The translations under genes and the position numbers were made by a program. Positions 53,300 to 62,154 of a stretch of 64,000 nucleotides of DNA are shown piece after piece (position 1 is the first letter of the stretch; every line of letters begins with the position of its first letter). The DNA comes from Treponema sp. Marseille-Q3903 (GTDB taxonomy: Bacteria; Spirochaetota; Spirochaetia; Treponematales; Treponemataceae): the NCBI RefSeq assembly GCF_014334335.1, contig NZ_JACSEU010000001.1, positions 496,001-560,000 of the forward strand, given 5' to 3'. The notes below the pieces were generated by a model. That model worked only from the letters and a program-made list of their open reading frames with translations, had not been told where the DNA came from and searched no databases.

Positions 53300-54158
53300 A
53301 ACATTGAATTGTCAGCCCGTCATAAGCCGGCAAGATTGTATCAGCGTTCTCTAATTCAGGAAAATCTTTGCGGTGTTCATCAAGATAAGCGGCAGTTTCT
53401 TCGTGCGAAGAATTGTGCGCCATGTGAGTGAGCCAGATATTTTCTCCGCCGATTTTTGATGATGCTTGCAATGCGTCTAGATAATTGAAATGTGTTGAAT
53501 GTTTTTTTATTCGCAATCCGTCAATGACGAGGTGCTTTAGTTTCCCACAGTTTTTATGAATCAGAGCGATTGAATCATCGCTTATGTAGTTGCAGTCTGT
53601 AAGGTAAGCGATTGAGTTGTTTTCCTTTGTTGTGACAAGCCAGCCTGTCGTCGGAAGGTGCCCGTGCATCATCGGGAGCGGTGTAATTGTAGTCTCTCCG
53701 ATTTTGAATTTATTTGAAACGCTTTTCACTAAAATCTTTGCGTGCCCGCCGCCTTCAGTCACTTCTTTGAACAAATAGCCGAATCTGAATGAAATATCTT
53801 TTGCGGTCTCCGAGTTTGTGTAGATCGGAATTGGCGGAGCATTGTACTTATCGTTTTTATTATCAGAATTGTTTGAAACTTCGCATGAAAATATCCTTAA
53901 GTCATCTATTCCGTGAAGATGGTCTGCGTGTGCGTGTGTCAAAAGAACTGCGTCGATTTTTCTTATGTTGAAATTGAGCGCCTGCATCCTGAAGTCCGGT
54001 CCAACATCAATCAAAATGCACTTGCCGTCATCTGCCGTTATATAAACAGAGCTTCTGAATCTTTTATCATGAAAATCTGTAGATTTACAAACAGGGCAGT
54101 CACAGGCAATTACAGGAACGCCGTGACTTGTTCCGGTACCCAAAAATTGTAACTTCAT
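53298..54158 (-). CDS. MBL-fold metallo-hydrolase (PhnP-like)
   Basis: 286 aa. Metallo-beta-lactamase fold with LGTGTSHGVPVIACDCPVC, the metal motif THAHADHLHGIDDLR, MMHGHLPTTGW and LTHMAHNSSHEE near the end. The CDCPVCxS start and overall layout are like PhnP/RNase Z-related phosphodiesterases; substrate unknown. TATAAT lies six bases before ATG with no SD. Divergent from the 500-aa gene at 54234. Confidence 0.85.
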   Translation of the reverse strand: MKLQFLGTGTSHGVPVIACDCPVCKSTDFHDKRFRSSVYITADDGKCILIDVGPDFRMQALNFNIRKIDAVLLTHAHADHLHGIDDLRIFSCEVSNNSDNKNDKYNAPPIPIYTNSETAKDISFRFGYLFKEVTEGGGHAKILVKSVSNKFKIGETTITPLPMMHGHLPTTGWLVTTKENNSIAYLTDCNYISDDSIALIHKNCGKLKHLVIDGLRIKKHSTHFNYLDALQASSKIGGENIWLTHMAHNSSHEETAAYLDEHRKDFPELENADTILPAYDGLTIQC

Positions 54159-54197
54159 CGTAAAATTATATCATTATAAATCGTGAAATAACACTAA

Positions 54198-54226
54198 TTT
54201 ACAGTTTTTTTGTTTTCGTTTAGAAT
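54198..54226 (+). promoter_or_regulatory. Promoter of the 54234 gene (leaderless)
   Basis: TTTACA (54198-54203), 17 bp, TAGAAT (54221-54226); GTG 54234 lies seven bases after the -10 and no SD exists. Confidence 0.55.
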
Positions 54227-54233
54227 ATCAACC

Positions 54234-55736
54234 GTGACTTACAAAGAGAATAATATAATCGAAAATTATTTGCTTCAGCAAGACAAAATTTTTACATCTG
54301 ATGATTTTTACAAATTTCTTAAGTCGGAAGGAGTGAGAATGTCAATGTCTGATGCGATTGATATTCTCCATATGTCTGATTATGTTTTTCCGCTTGTAAA
54401 CGACGAATACATCACTCGTGCAGGAATTTTTACCGGTTACGTGTTTAGTTTTAAGCCAAGCAAGGAAGAGGTCAATAAAGGTGTCTTTCTTCTCGGACAC
54501 CGCTGCATGCCTTTTATAAATCCTGAAACTGCGCCTGACAGCATCTCCGTCATGGCTCATGGTGCAATCATTAAAAGCTCGTCAGCCAAAATTTCAATGA
54601 ATCTTGCAATGGATACTTTTTCGCTTTACGGTGAAGGCTATGCTATCCCATATATTTTCAACGACAAAAAAAATAAACTGTCGCTTTCATCTGTTCGGTA
54701 TTCAATGCCGACGGAAATGAGGCTTACTGTCTGGCCTTTGGACAAAATCACGGAAGATGGAAAATTTTGCTATGGCGACAGAGTTTTGTGCCGCGTAATC
54801 AATTGGGAAGAAAGCCTTGTTGAGATGATGCGTCATCCATGTCAAACAGACAGCCTGATTGTTTCAAATGACGCAATTGAGCGAGAGCAATGGTACTCCG
54901 ATTTTGAAAACAGCCTTCTCGCAAGTTTTGACAAGCTAGGTCCAATGAATTCAATCGAAGAGCAGTTGGCATATATTTTTTTAGAAAATAAAATAAAATT
55001 GTGTACAAAAAATCCCGGCTCAGTAGAAGAATTCCTTGAACACACAACTAAAATCGGGTTTGAACCTTATGGAGTTGAGTCTAGAATCTGGAAAAAAGGA
55101 GAAAGCGTTCCATACATAGGCGAATGGAATAAAGAATCTATAAAAAGTGATTTTATAATGTCGCAGATTGCGATGACTTTCACTCCACGTGTGATAGATG
55201 CTTATATTGAAAATCTCATATATGACAATATCAAAAACAAAAAAGATGATTCCGAGCATGATTTTTCCGATTTAGTCGATCTGATTTTTCCTTCCGTGTT
55301 TATTATGACTCAGGCGGAGCGGAGACTTGTATTGTTGAACATAGAAAAGCGTCATGATATACTGAAGCGGAACTACAACCGTTTTTCCGACTATCCGGTT
55401 GCAGAGATAAGGAAGAGAATTCTAAAATTATTTTCACAGGTCAATGAGTTGCTTGGAGCGATCGGACATCCTAGTGTAAAAATTGAAAATTTTCCTCAAC
55501 AGGAACTCGCAATTCTTTCGCAGCTTTATAGCCATGTTGTGCATCTTTTAGAAGAAGTTGAAAACGTGTTCTTGCGCAACCACTTTCCTGTTGATGAAGT
55601 TTCTCTTTCTCTTGATGGAATGGAAGAAACTTTTGAAGATATCTGTGTCCCATTGAGCTGTGTTTTGGAGTCAGACAGAAAAAACGGTTTTGAAATAGTA
55701 AAAAATGACTCTATTGAGTTGGAGGATAAAAAGTAA
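54234..55736 (+). CDS. Conserved-looking protein of unknown function
   Basis: 500 aa, soluble, no signal peptide or membrane helix. GTG 54234 is chosen because a promoter ends seven bases upstream. The N terminus (NYLLQQDKIFTSDDFYKFLKSEG) could be a winged-helix-like unit. A central beta-rich part (VFLLGHRCMPFINPE, FSLYGEGYAIPYIF) follows, and the last ~200 residues are helical. I do not recognise a family. It is two bases before the EIIA-type PTS gene, so they are co-transcribed and may share a regulatory pathway. Confidence 0.7.
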   Translation: MTYKENNIIENYLLQQDKIFTSDDFYKFLKSEGVRMSMSDAIDILHMSDYVFPLVNDEYITRAGIFTGYVFSFKPSKEEVNKGVFLLGHRCMPFINPETAPDSISVMAHGAIIKSSSAKISMNLAMDTFSLYGEGYAIPYIFNDKKNKLSLSSVRYSMPTEMRLTVWPLDKITEDGKFCYGDRVLCRVINWEESLVEMMRHPCQTDSLIVSNDAIEREQWYSDFENSLLASFDKLGPMNSIEEQLAYIFLENKIKLCTKNPGSVEEFLEHTTKIGFEPYGVESRIWKKGESVPYIGEWNKESIKSDFIMSQIAMTFTPRVIDAYIENLIYDNIKNKKDDSEHDFSDLVDLIFPSVFIMTQAERRLVLLNIEKRHDILKRNYNRFSDYPVAEIRKRILKLFSQVNELLGAIGHPSVKIENFPQQELAILSQLYSHVVHLLEEVENVFLRNHFPVDEVSLSLDGMEETFEDICVPLSCVLESDRKNGFEIVKNDSIELEDKK

Positions 55737-55738
55737 AA

Positions 55739-56206
55739 ATGATAGATGAAAACGTTGATATAGCGCAGTTGATTCGCAAAGGCGGAGTATTAAAAAATAT
55801 TGAAGGAAAAACGCCTGAAGAAATTTATGCAAAAGTCTGTAAGATGATAGATTTGCCTGAGGAAATGACATCCGACCAAGTTTACAGTGCGCTGTGTGCT
55901 CGCGAACAAGTGTTAAGTACAGCTGTTGGTAATGGGATTGCACTTCCTCATTCGCGCTCCCCGATTATAAAAGAGAAAAAAGACCAGAGGATATGTGTAG
56001 TTTATTTAAAAACTCCGATCGATATGCACGCTCCGGATGAAAGAAGTGTTTATGTTATGTTTATTCTTCTTACGCAGAATTCTCAGTTTCATCTAAAAGT
56101 ATTATCGTCTTTGGCTGCTTTGTTTAGAAATTGTAAATTTAGAAAAACGCTCGAAGCTCAGGCTGATGAAGCTGAAATCGAAGAGCAAATCAAAGAGCTC
56201 GCTTAA
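55739..56206 (+). CDS. PTS EIIA type-2 (PtsN-like) protein
   Basis: 155 aa, one EIIA-Fru/Ntr domain. The phosphorylation site is in GNGIALPHSR (His71). No transport domains are fused or adjacent, so a regulatory PtsN-like role is more likely than sugar uptake; this is inference. SD TTGGAGG lies in the preceding gene end. Followed by tkt. Confidence 0.88.
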   Translation: MIDENVDIAQLIRKGGVLKNIEGKTPEEIYAKVCKMIDLPEEMTSDQVYSALCAREQVLSTAVGNGIALPHSRSPIIKEKKDQRICVVYLKTPIDMHAPDERSVYVMFILLTQNSQFHLKVLSSLAALFRNCKFRKTLEAQADEAEIEEQIKELA

Positions 56207-56234
56207 TTTAAATTATTTTTTAGGAGTAATAATT

Positions 56235-58211
56235 ATGGATAAAAAAGGAGTTGAGGCAGTTGCACTTTCAATACGCAGCTTGTCTATGGACGCTATTCAA
56301 AAAGCAAATTCAGGACATCCGGGACTTCCGCTCGGGGCGGCAGAATTAGGCGCAGTTTTATATGGCGAAATCATGAAACACAATCCCTCAAATTCAAAAT
56401 GGCCTGATAGGGATCGTTTTGTGCTATCTGCCGGACATGGCTCTATGCTGCTTTACTCAATCCTTCATCTTGCCGGATATAAAGTTTCTATGGACGATAT
56501 AAAAACATTCCGCCAAGTCGGCTCAAAATGTCCGGGTCACCCTGAATATGGAGATACGGATGGTGTTGAGTGTACAGGAGGTCCTCTTGGGCAGGGTGTT
56601 TCAATGGCTGTAGGAATGGCGATCGCCGAACAGATGCTCGCTGCGAAATTCAACACACCAAAATATACAATCGTTGATCACTATACATATTCTTTGGTTG
56701 GGGAAGGCTGCCTTCAAGAAGGCGTTGCCTCAGAAGCTTGTTCGCTGGCAGGAAACCTTAAACTTGGAAAACTGATTGTATTTTACGACCAGAATAAAAT
56801 TTCAATCGACGGTTGCACAGATATTACGTTTACAGATGATATTGAAAAACGTTACGAAGCGTACGGCTGGCAGGTTTTGAAAGGCAGCATGTATGATGTC
56901 GAAGAAATCGTAAAACTCGTTGCAGAAGCAAAGAAGTGCTCAGATAAACCGTCTTTGATTATGCTCAAGTCAGTGATTGGTAAAGGTGCTCCAAAGCAGA
57001 ATACAGCTGATGTTCACGGTGCTCCGCTAGGAGTTGACGGCATTATCGAAGCTAAGAAAACTCTTGGACTTCCAATTGATAAAGACTTCTACGTTGTCCC
57101 GGAGGCATACAAATATTTTGAAGATAAAAAAACATCATTTGCTAAAGCCGAATCTGACTGGAATTCGAATTTTGCCGCTTGGACAAAAGAAAATCCTGAG
57201 CTCAAAAAACTCTGGGATGCTTATCATACAGACGCTGTAACAGACGAAACCGTAAAAGATGTTGAATACAAAGTTGGAGATGCTTGCGCAACAAGAGACG
57301 CTTCAGGAAAAGCCTTAAATGTAATAGCTGCACGTTACGCAAACCTCGTCGGAGGTTCTGCTGACTTGATGGGACCTAACAAGACTGCATTCAAGGCGAC
57401 TGACAACGGAACTTTCAGTCCAGAAAATCGTGCCGGACGTACAATTGAATTCGGTATCAGAGAATTTGCGATGTCTGCTGTTTGTGCAGGAATATCATTG
57501 CATGGGGGACTCCGCCCATTCTGTGCTACATTCTTAGTATTTGCAGATTATCTCCGGGCATCACTCCGCGTTGTCTCTTTGATGAAACAGCCTGTTATAT
57601 ACGTATTTACACACGATTCAATCTATGTAGGAGAAGACGGTCCTACACATCAGCCAATTGAAACAATGACTTCACTGCGTGGAATTCCCGGAGTTCAAGT
57701 TATCAGACCTGGTGACCCTGAAGAATCAATGGAAGCGTGGAAGATTGCTTATGCTTCTAAAAATCATCCTGTCTGTATGGCATTTACACGCCAAGCTCTT
57801 GCAGTTTACCAAAAAGCTGATAAAAACTGGAAAGAAAATATGGCTAAAAACGGTGCGTACGTTGTACAAGAAGGTTCTTCAAACCCTGATATCACAATTT
57901 TGGCGAGTGGTTCTGAAGTCAACATGGCCCTCGACGCTGCAAAACAAGTTAGCGGAAAATCGATTCGCGTTGTTTCAGTCCCTGACTTGAAGAAGTTCGA
58001 AAATCTTTCAAAACAAGAACAGGCAAAAATTACAGGAAACGCAAAACGTATAGTTTGTACCGAAGCCGGAATTTCTATGGAATGGCTTCAATTCACGACA
58101 AAAGAAAACTGTTTTTGTCTTGATCAATTTGGCACATCAGGACCTGCGAATAAAGTTGCTGAATATTTTCACTTTACAGCAGACGATTTTGCAAAATTGT
58201 TGAAGAAATAG
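56235..58211 (+). CDS. tkt: Transketolase
   Basis: 658 aa thiamine-diphosphate enzyme of the non-oxidative pentose phosphate pathway. SIRSLSMDAIQKANSGHPGLPLG; ThDP/metal motif GEGCLQEGVASEACSLAGNL in parts; the pyrimidine domain with FGIREFAMSAVCAGI; THDSIYVGEDGPTHQP; and the C-terminal domain. ATG 56235 is chosen for TAGGAG upstream; an earlier in-frame ATG lies inside the previous gene. Confidence 0.96.
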   Translation: MDKKGVEAVALSIRSLSMDAIQKANSGHPGLPLGAAELGAVLYGEIMKHNPSNSKWPDRDRFVLSAGHGSMLLYSILHLAGYKVSMDDIKTFRQVGSKCPGHPEYGDTDGVECTGGPLGQGVSMAVGMAIAEQMLAAKFNTPKYTIVDHYTYSLVGEGCLQEGVASEACSLAGNLKLGKLIVFYDQNKISIDGCTDITFTDDIEKRYEAYGWQVLKGSMYDVEEIVKLVAEAKKCSDKPSLIMLKSVIGKGAPKQNTADVHGAPLGVDGIIEAKKTLGLPIDKDFYVVPEAYKYFEDKKTSFAKAESDWNSNFAAWTKENPELKKLWDAYHTDAVTDETVKDVEYKVGDACATRDASGKALNVIAARYANLVGGSADLMGPNKTAFKATDNGTFSPENRAGRTIEFGIREFAMSAVCAGISLHGGLRPFCATFLVFADYLRASLRVVSLMKQPVIYVFTHDSIYVGEDGPTHQPIETMTSLRGIPGVQVIRPGDPEESMEAWKIAYASKNHPVCMAFTRQALAVYQKADKNWKENMAKNGAYVVQEGSSNPDITILASGSEVNMALDAAKQVSGKSIRVVSVPDLKKFENLSKQEQAKITGNAKRIVCTEAGISMEWLQFTTKENCFCLDQFGTSGPANKVAEYFHFTADDFAKLLKK

Positions 58212-58230
58212 TAAATCGATCGCATTGTAA

Positions 58231-58267
58231 AAGACATCCGGCTATTTGCCCAGATGCCTTTTTTTAT
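58231..58267 (+). terminator. Terminator of tkt
   Basis: AAGACATC/GATGCCTT stem with one mismatch plus inner GG/CC, then a run of Ts. Confidence 0.7.
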
Positions 58268-58332
58268 TTTATAAAACGTACGATGTGTTATCTCCCAAAA
58301 AATCGATTTTCCTTGCCGATAGAAAAAAAAAT

Positions 58333-58362
58333 TTGTATTTTAAATGTAATGCTAAATATATA
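58333..58362 (+). promoter_or_regulatory. Promoter of groEL, no CIRCE
   Basis: TTGTAT (58333-58338), 18 bp, TATATA (58357-58362). I searched the upstream gap by eye for the CIRCE element (TTAGCACTC-N9-GAGTGCTAA) and did not find it. Confidence 0.5.
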
Positions 58363-58386
58363 AATAATTAAGAGGTATATAGAAAA

Positions 58387-60012
58387 ATGGCTAAACAGTT
58401 ATTATTCAGTGAAGATGCTCGAAAAAAGCTTTTGAGCGGTGTGGAACAGATTTCTAAAGCTGTAAAGACAACTTTGGGACCTTGTGGACGCATGGTCATG
58501 ATGGACAAAAAATATGGTTCACCGATTATCACAAAAGACGGTGTTTCAGTGGCAAAGGAGATTGAACTTGCTGATCCGTATGAAAATATGGGTGCTCAGT
58601 TTGTTCGAGAAGTTGCTTCTAAGACAAATGATGATGCAGGTGACGGTACTACAACTGCAACAGTTCTTTCGTATGCGATTGTTCGTGAAGGAATCAAAGC
58701 TGTTGCTGCAGGTATGCGCCCAATCGAAATTAAACGCGGTATGGACAAAGCTGTAAAACTTGCAGTAGAAGAAATTAAAAAGAACGCTAAACCTGTAAAA
58801 GGCGCAGATGATATTACAAACATCGCTACAATTTCTGCTAACAATGACCCGGAAATCGGTAAAATGCTTGCCGATGCTATCGAAAAGGTTGGAAAAGACG
58901 GCGTTATAACTGTAGAAGAATCGAAGAATATGGAGATGACTGTAGACACTGTCGAAGGTATGCAGTTTGATCGCGGATACATCTCTTCTTACTTTGTAAC
59001 AGACCGCGAAAGAATGGAAGCTGATTTTGATGACGCTTCTATCTTGATTTACGACAAAAAGATTTCCGCAATGAAAGACCTTCTTCCGATTTTGGAAAAA
59101 GTTGCAAATGCAGGAAAAGCTCTTGTGATAATCTGCGAAGATGTTGACGGTGAAGCTCTTACAACTTTGGTTTTGAACACAATTCGTGGAACTATTAAAG
59201 TTTGTGCAGTTAAAGCTCCAGGCTTTGGCGACCGCCGTAAAGATATGCTGCAGGATATCGCAATTTTGACAGGCGGAACTGTAGTATCTGAAGAAGTCGG
59301 ACTTAAACTTGAAACATGCGGAACAGAAGTTCTTGGACAGGCTAAGACAATCAAAATAGACAAAGACAACACTACAATCGTAGGCGGTGCCGGAAATTCA
59401 AAAGATATAAAGGCTCGTGTTGAAGAAATCAAAAATGCTATTGAAAAATCAACATCTTCTTATGATAAAGAACAGCTTCAGAAACGACTTGCAAAATTGT
59501 CAGGAGGAGTTGCTGTAATCAATGTCGGTGCAAACACAGAGACAGAGATGAAAGAAAAGAAATTCCGTGTTGAAGATACAATCGCTGCCACACGTGCTGC
59601 ACTTGAAGAAGGAATTGTAAGCGGTGGAGGAATCGCTTTGCTCGAAGCTGCAAAAACTCTTAAGGAAGTTCCTGCTGACTTAACTGAAGATGAGAAAGTT
59701 GGCTTCAAGATTGTAATTCGTGCTCTCGAAGAGCCAATCCGCCAGATTTCGGAAAATGCAGGTCTTGACGGCGCTGTAATTGCAGAACGTGCTAAAAATG
59801 AAAAGAAAGGTATTGGATTCAATGCCCTGACTGGCGAATGGATAAATATGCTCGAAGCTGGAATCATTGACCCGGCAAAAGTAACTTGCTCTGCTTTGAA
59901 AAATGCTGCATCTGTTGCAGGAACGCTTTTGACAACTGAATGCGCATTGACAGATATCCCAGAGCCAAAAACTCCTGTTGCTCCAGCAGCAGATCCTGGA
60001 ATGATGTATTAA
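58387..60012 (+). CDS. groEL: Chaperonin GroEL
   Basis: 60-kDa chaperonin, 541 aa. [20 protein letters not shown], the ATP motif DGTTTATVL and the equatorial [13 protein letters not shown] are intact. The C terminus ends PGMMY, a reduced form of the usual GGM tail. No groES lies beside it. Ends at a very strong terminator shared with the convergent gene. Confidence 0.97.
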   Translation: MAKQLLFSEDARKKLLSGVEQISKAVKTTLGPCGRMVMMDKKYGSPIITKDGVSVAKEIELADPYENMGAQFVREVASKTNDDAGDGTTTATVLSYAIVREGIKAVAAGMRPIEIKRGMDKAVKLAVEEIKKNAKPVKGADDITNIATISANNDPEIGKMLADAIEKVGKDGVITVEESKNMEMTVDTVEGMQFDRGYISSYFVTDRERMEADFDDASILIYDKKISAMKDLLPILEKVANAGKALVIICEDVDGEALTTLVLNTIRGTIKVCAVKAPGFGDRRKDMLQDIAILTGGTVVSEEVGLKLETCGTEVLGQAKTIKIDKDNTTIVGGAGNSKDIKARVEEIKNAIEKSTSSYDKEQLQKRLAKLSGGVAVINVGANTETEMKEKKFRVEDTIAATRAALEEGIVSGGGIALLEAAKTLKEVPADLTEDEKVGFKIVIRALEEPIRQISENAGLDGAVIAERAKNEKKGIGFNALTGEWINMLEAGIIDPAKVTCSALKNAASVAGTLLTTECALTDIPEPKTPVAPAADPGMMY

Positions 60013-60020
60013 TTCCGTCG

Positions 60021-60052
60021 GGCTTCTCTCTAAAATGATTTTAAGAGAAGTC
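60021..60052 (+). repeat. Hairpin just after groEL
   Basis: GGCTTCTCT (60021-60029)/AGAGAAGTC (60044-60052) with inner TAAAA/TTTTA. No T tract; it may stabilise or process the groEL mRNA end. Confidence 0.5.
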
Positions 60053-60070
60053 TGAACAGTTTGATTTAAC

Positions 60071-60114
60071 AAAAAATCTCGCCGTTTGAAGTTTTCAAAC
60101 GGCGAGATTTTTTT
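60071..60114. terminator. 20-bp bidirectional terminator
   Basis: A perfect 20-bp stem (60071-60090 with 60094-60113) with a three-base loop, A tract on one side and T tract on the other. It serves groEL (+) and the convergent 60147 gene (-). Confidence 0.92.
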
Positions 60115-60146
60115 GTAGCCTGTAAATATGTTTTGATTTTAGGATT

Positions 60147-61124
60147 TTAGAATGTGTGAGCCCAGCTCAACGCAATTCTGTAGAATATCCATTCATAGCC
60201 GGCATATTTTAATGAAGTTTCTTGATATGATTCTGTATGAGCAGTTGCAAAACTCCTTCGGCTTGAAAATCCTGCGAGCACAGAAAGAACATCGTGTTCT
60301 CCAAGAGTGAACTGTGCCATTGGACTTATGCTTATCTGTTTGAAACTGCCATTAAAATCGCTGTTGTTATAAACAGAATCTTTAAAATATCCTTCCAGTT
60401 CAAAAACTAATCCTGCACGACTTAAAACCCAAGGTATCTGATAAGCGAGAATTAGCTGCTGATAATTAGAAAGTCCATTTACTTTGTTTCCAGAAGCCTG
60501 CCACATCCAGATATCTCCGGATTTTGTTCCTGTAAGGTATTCGCTGTAAATCTGATAAGTGTACATTATCTGAAAGTGAGTCCAATCACCAGGGAACAGA
60601 GCTCCCGTATCGAACTGGAATGTTCCTTCTGCAAACCATTTTAGATAATATGCTGTAAAAGGTGTGATATTTGTGTATTTCCCATCAGAAACGAGAGAAC
60701 TGTCTGCAATAGACATGCCTCTAAGTCCGGCTATAGCCCAGCCTGTACCTGCATTTGCACCTGCGCTAAATACAATAAAAGGAAGCGGAGTGAATGTTGC
60801 AGTCAAACCCGGTCGAACAGAGATAGGGGTCAGTTCAAGGTTGCCTTTTAAGACAAGGTTTGCAGAATTCAACAGCCAGTGGTCACCAAGCGGAGTGTTG
60901 ATTTTGTAAGATGCAGAACCCGTAACGCGACCTTCGACGCCGCTGTATGGTCCTGTGATTGGGGCAAAATGTGTTCCGCCTTTGATGTAGTCAGATTTCG
61001 GATAAAATGCAAAGTCTGTAGATACGGAAAATGTCCACGGCGATTCTTTGCCTTCTTGAGCTGCCAAAGATGTAAATACTAATGAAAAGACAAAAAAACA
61101 AGCAAAGAGATTTTTTAATTTCAT
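60147..61124 (-). CDS. Outer-membrane beta-barrel-like protein
   Basis: 325 aa. Signal peptide (LFACFFVFSLVFTSLAAQ), then alternating aromatic/polar beta-strand-like segments throughout (WTFSVSTDFAFYP, GYEWIFYRIALSWAHTF), ending in Phe as outer-membrane barrels do. Family not recognised, but spirochaetes have many such lineage-specific proteins. ATG 61124 is chosen because AAGGA is correctly placed upstream; an in-frame upstream ATG lacks this. Confidence 0.7.
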   Translation of the reverse strand: MKLKNLFACFFVFSLVFTSLAAQEGKESPWTFSVSTDFAFYPKSDYIKGGTHFAPITGPYSGVEGRVTGSASYKINTPLGDHWLLNSANLVLKGNLELTPISVRPGLTATFTPLPFIVFSAGANAGTGWAIAGLRGMSIADSSLVSDGKYTNITPFTAYYLKWFAEGTFQFDTGALFPGDWTHFQIMYTYQIYSEYLTGTKSGDIWMWQASGNKVNGLSNYQQLILAYQIPWVLSRAGLVFELEGYFKDSVYNNSDFNGSFKQISISPMAQFTLGEHDVLSVLAGFSSRRSFATAHTESYQETSLKYAGYEWIFYRIALSWAHTF

Positions 61125-61184
61125 AAAATAAATCCTTCTTTCATAAAATAATAATTTGATAGGAGCACTATCGTCGATGTGAAT

Positions 61185-61212
61185 AGTATACATTAAATTT
61201 AAAAATTATCAA
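61185..61212 (-). promoter_or_regulatory. Promoter of the 60147 barrel gene
   Basis: On the - strand, TTGATA (61212-61207), 16 bp, TATACT (61190-61185). Confidence 0.6.
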
Positions 61213-61245
61213 GATTTTGCAATTTTGAGATTTTGCGATTTTTAT

Positions 61246-61272
61246 CATAAACTTTGCATAAACTTTGCATAA
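61246..61272. repeat. 11-bp tandem repeat
   Basis: CATAAACTTTG occurs twice head to tail (61246-61256, 61257-61267), followed by CATAA. It lies upstream of the barrel gene's promoter in an otherwise featureless AT-rich gap. Confidence 0.6.
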
Positions 61273-61347
61273 GCATTGTAAGCGAGCAAGATTTGCGGCC
61301 GAACATCCAATCTGTTTTTTAATTTTGCAATCGACTTTTCCTCGACT

Positions 61348-62130
61348 TTACCGGCAAATTTTTATTCCAAAAGAAATCATCATCCCTTGCGCTGTACATG
61401 TTGAGATAATCGTTCCTATTGGAATATAGATGTTTAAAACAGGACCTGCTCGTAGCTTTGAAGCTAGCTGATATTGCCACGAAATGCCTGTCGTTATGTA
61501 AAACCAGTTCATATTGTGCAAAAACCAGTTGTTTATTTTGTCAACATCTGAGCCTGCGCTGCCGCTATAGCCATAATCTGTTGAAGAAACCGACGGAGCT
61601 AGAATTCCAAACCGCATCAATATTCCAAGTCCGGCAGTCATCTGAAGCCTGCTTTTTTCAAAATGAAGCGACATTGAAGCTGGAATATTTAACATAAATG
61701 AAAGTGTCGTCGTAGTTCTGTTTTCAATTTCGGCTGGTAAAGCGATGTTTTCGTGCCACAGATGATTCATCATAAAAAAACTGATTACAGGGTTCACAGC
61801 AAGAAATGTGTAATTCGGCCAGAGAAAACCAATCGAAATCGGATATATGATGGGAGAAGGAGCGCTTACAAATTTGCCGCCGATTTCTGTGTAAGGGTTT
61901 ATGTATACCGAAGGTTCAAAATGCATGGTGATGTCTGCCGCTTCAAAAAAATCGCGCATAGAGGTGACTTTTTTGAACTTTTCACCTAGAATCGCGGATT
62001 GTCCGGCATCTTTTTCACGTTCTTCTGTTTTTTGCTCCTGATTTGACGAGTTTAATAACTCTGTTCCTTCGGCAAAAAAAACGGCTGAGAACATAAAAAA
62101 AATTGAAAAAAATAAAAACTTGCTTTTCAA
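61348..62130 (-). CDS. Secreted outer-membrane-type protein
   Basis: 260 aa. Signal peptide LFFSIFFMFSAVFFAEG, a charged linker (residues ~25-50), then beta-rich segments (IYPISIGFLWPNYTFLAVNPV, LSFMLNIPASMSLHFEK in parts, and LRAGPVLNIYIPIGTI). It is probably a small beta-barrel or barrel-associated protein. No named family. It lies 24 bases downstream of the lipoprotein gene at 62155 on the same strand, so it is likely part of that operon. Confidence 0.65.
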   Translation of the reverse strand: MKSKFLFFSIFFMFSAVFFAEGTELLNSSNQEQKTEEREKDAGQSAILGEKFKKVTSMRDFFEAADITMHFEPSVYINPYTEIGGKFVSAPSPIIYPISIGFLWPNYTFLAVNPVISFFMMNHLWHENIALPAEIENRTTTTLSFMLNIPASMSLHFEKSRLQMTAGLGILMRFGILAPSVSSTDYGYSGSAGSDVDKINNWFLHNMNWFYITTGISWQYQLASKLRAGPVLNIYIPIGTIISTCTAQGMMISFGIKICR

Positions 62131-62154
62131 ATCGAGCCCCTTAAAATATAAGCT

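Noticed and set aside
58212-58386. CIRCE/HrcA operator before groEL
   Set aside because: Neither arm of the element is present in the gap.
58596-60072. Long antisense frames across groEL
   Set aside because: Ser/Ile/Pro-rich mirror frames of a highly biased gene; no start signals.
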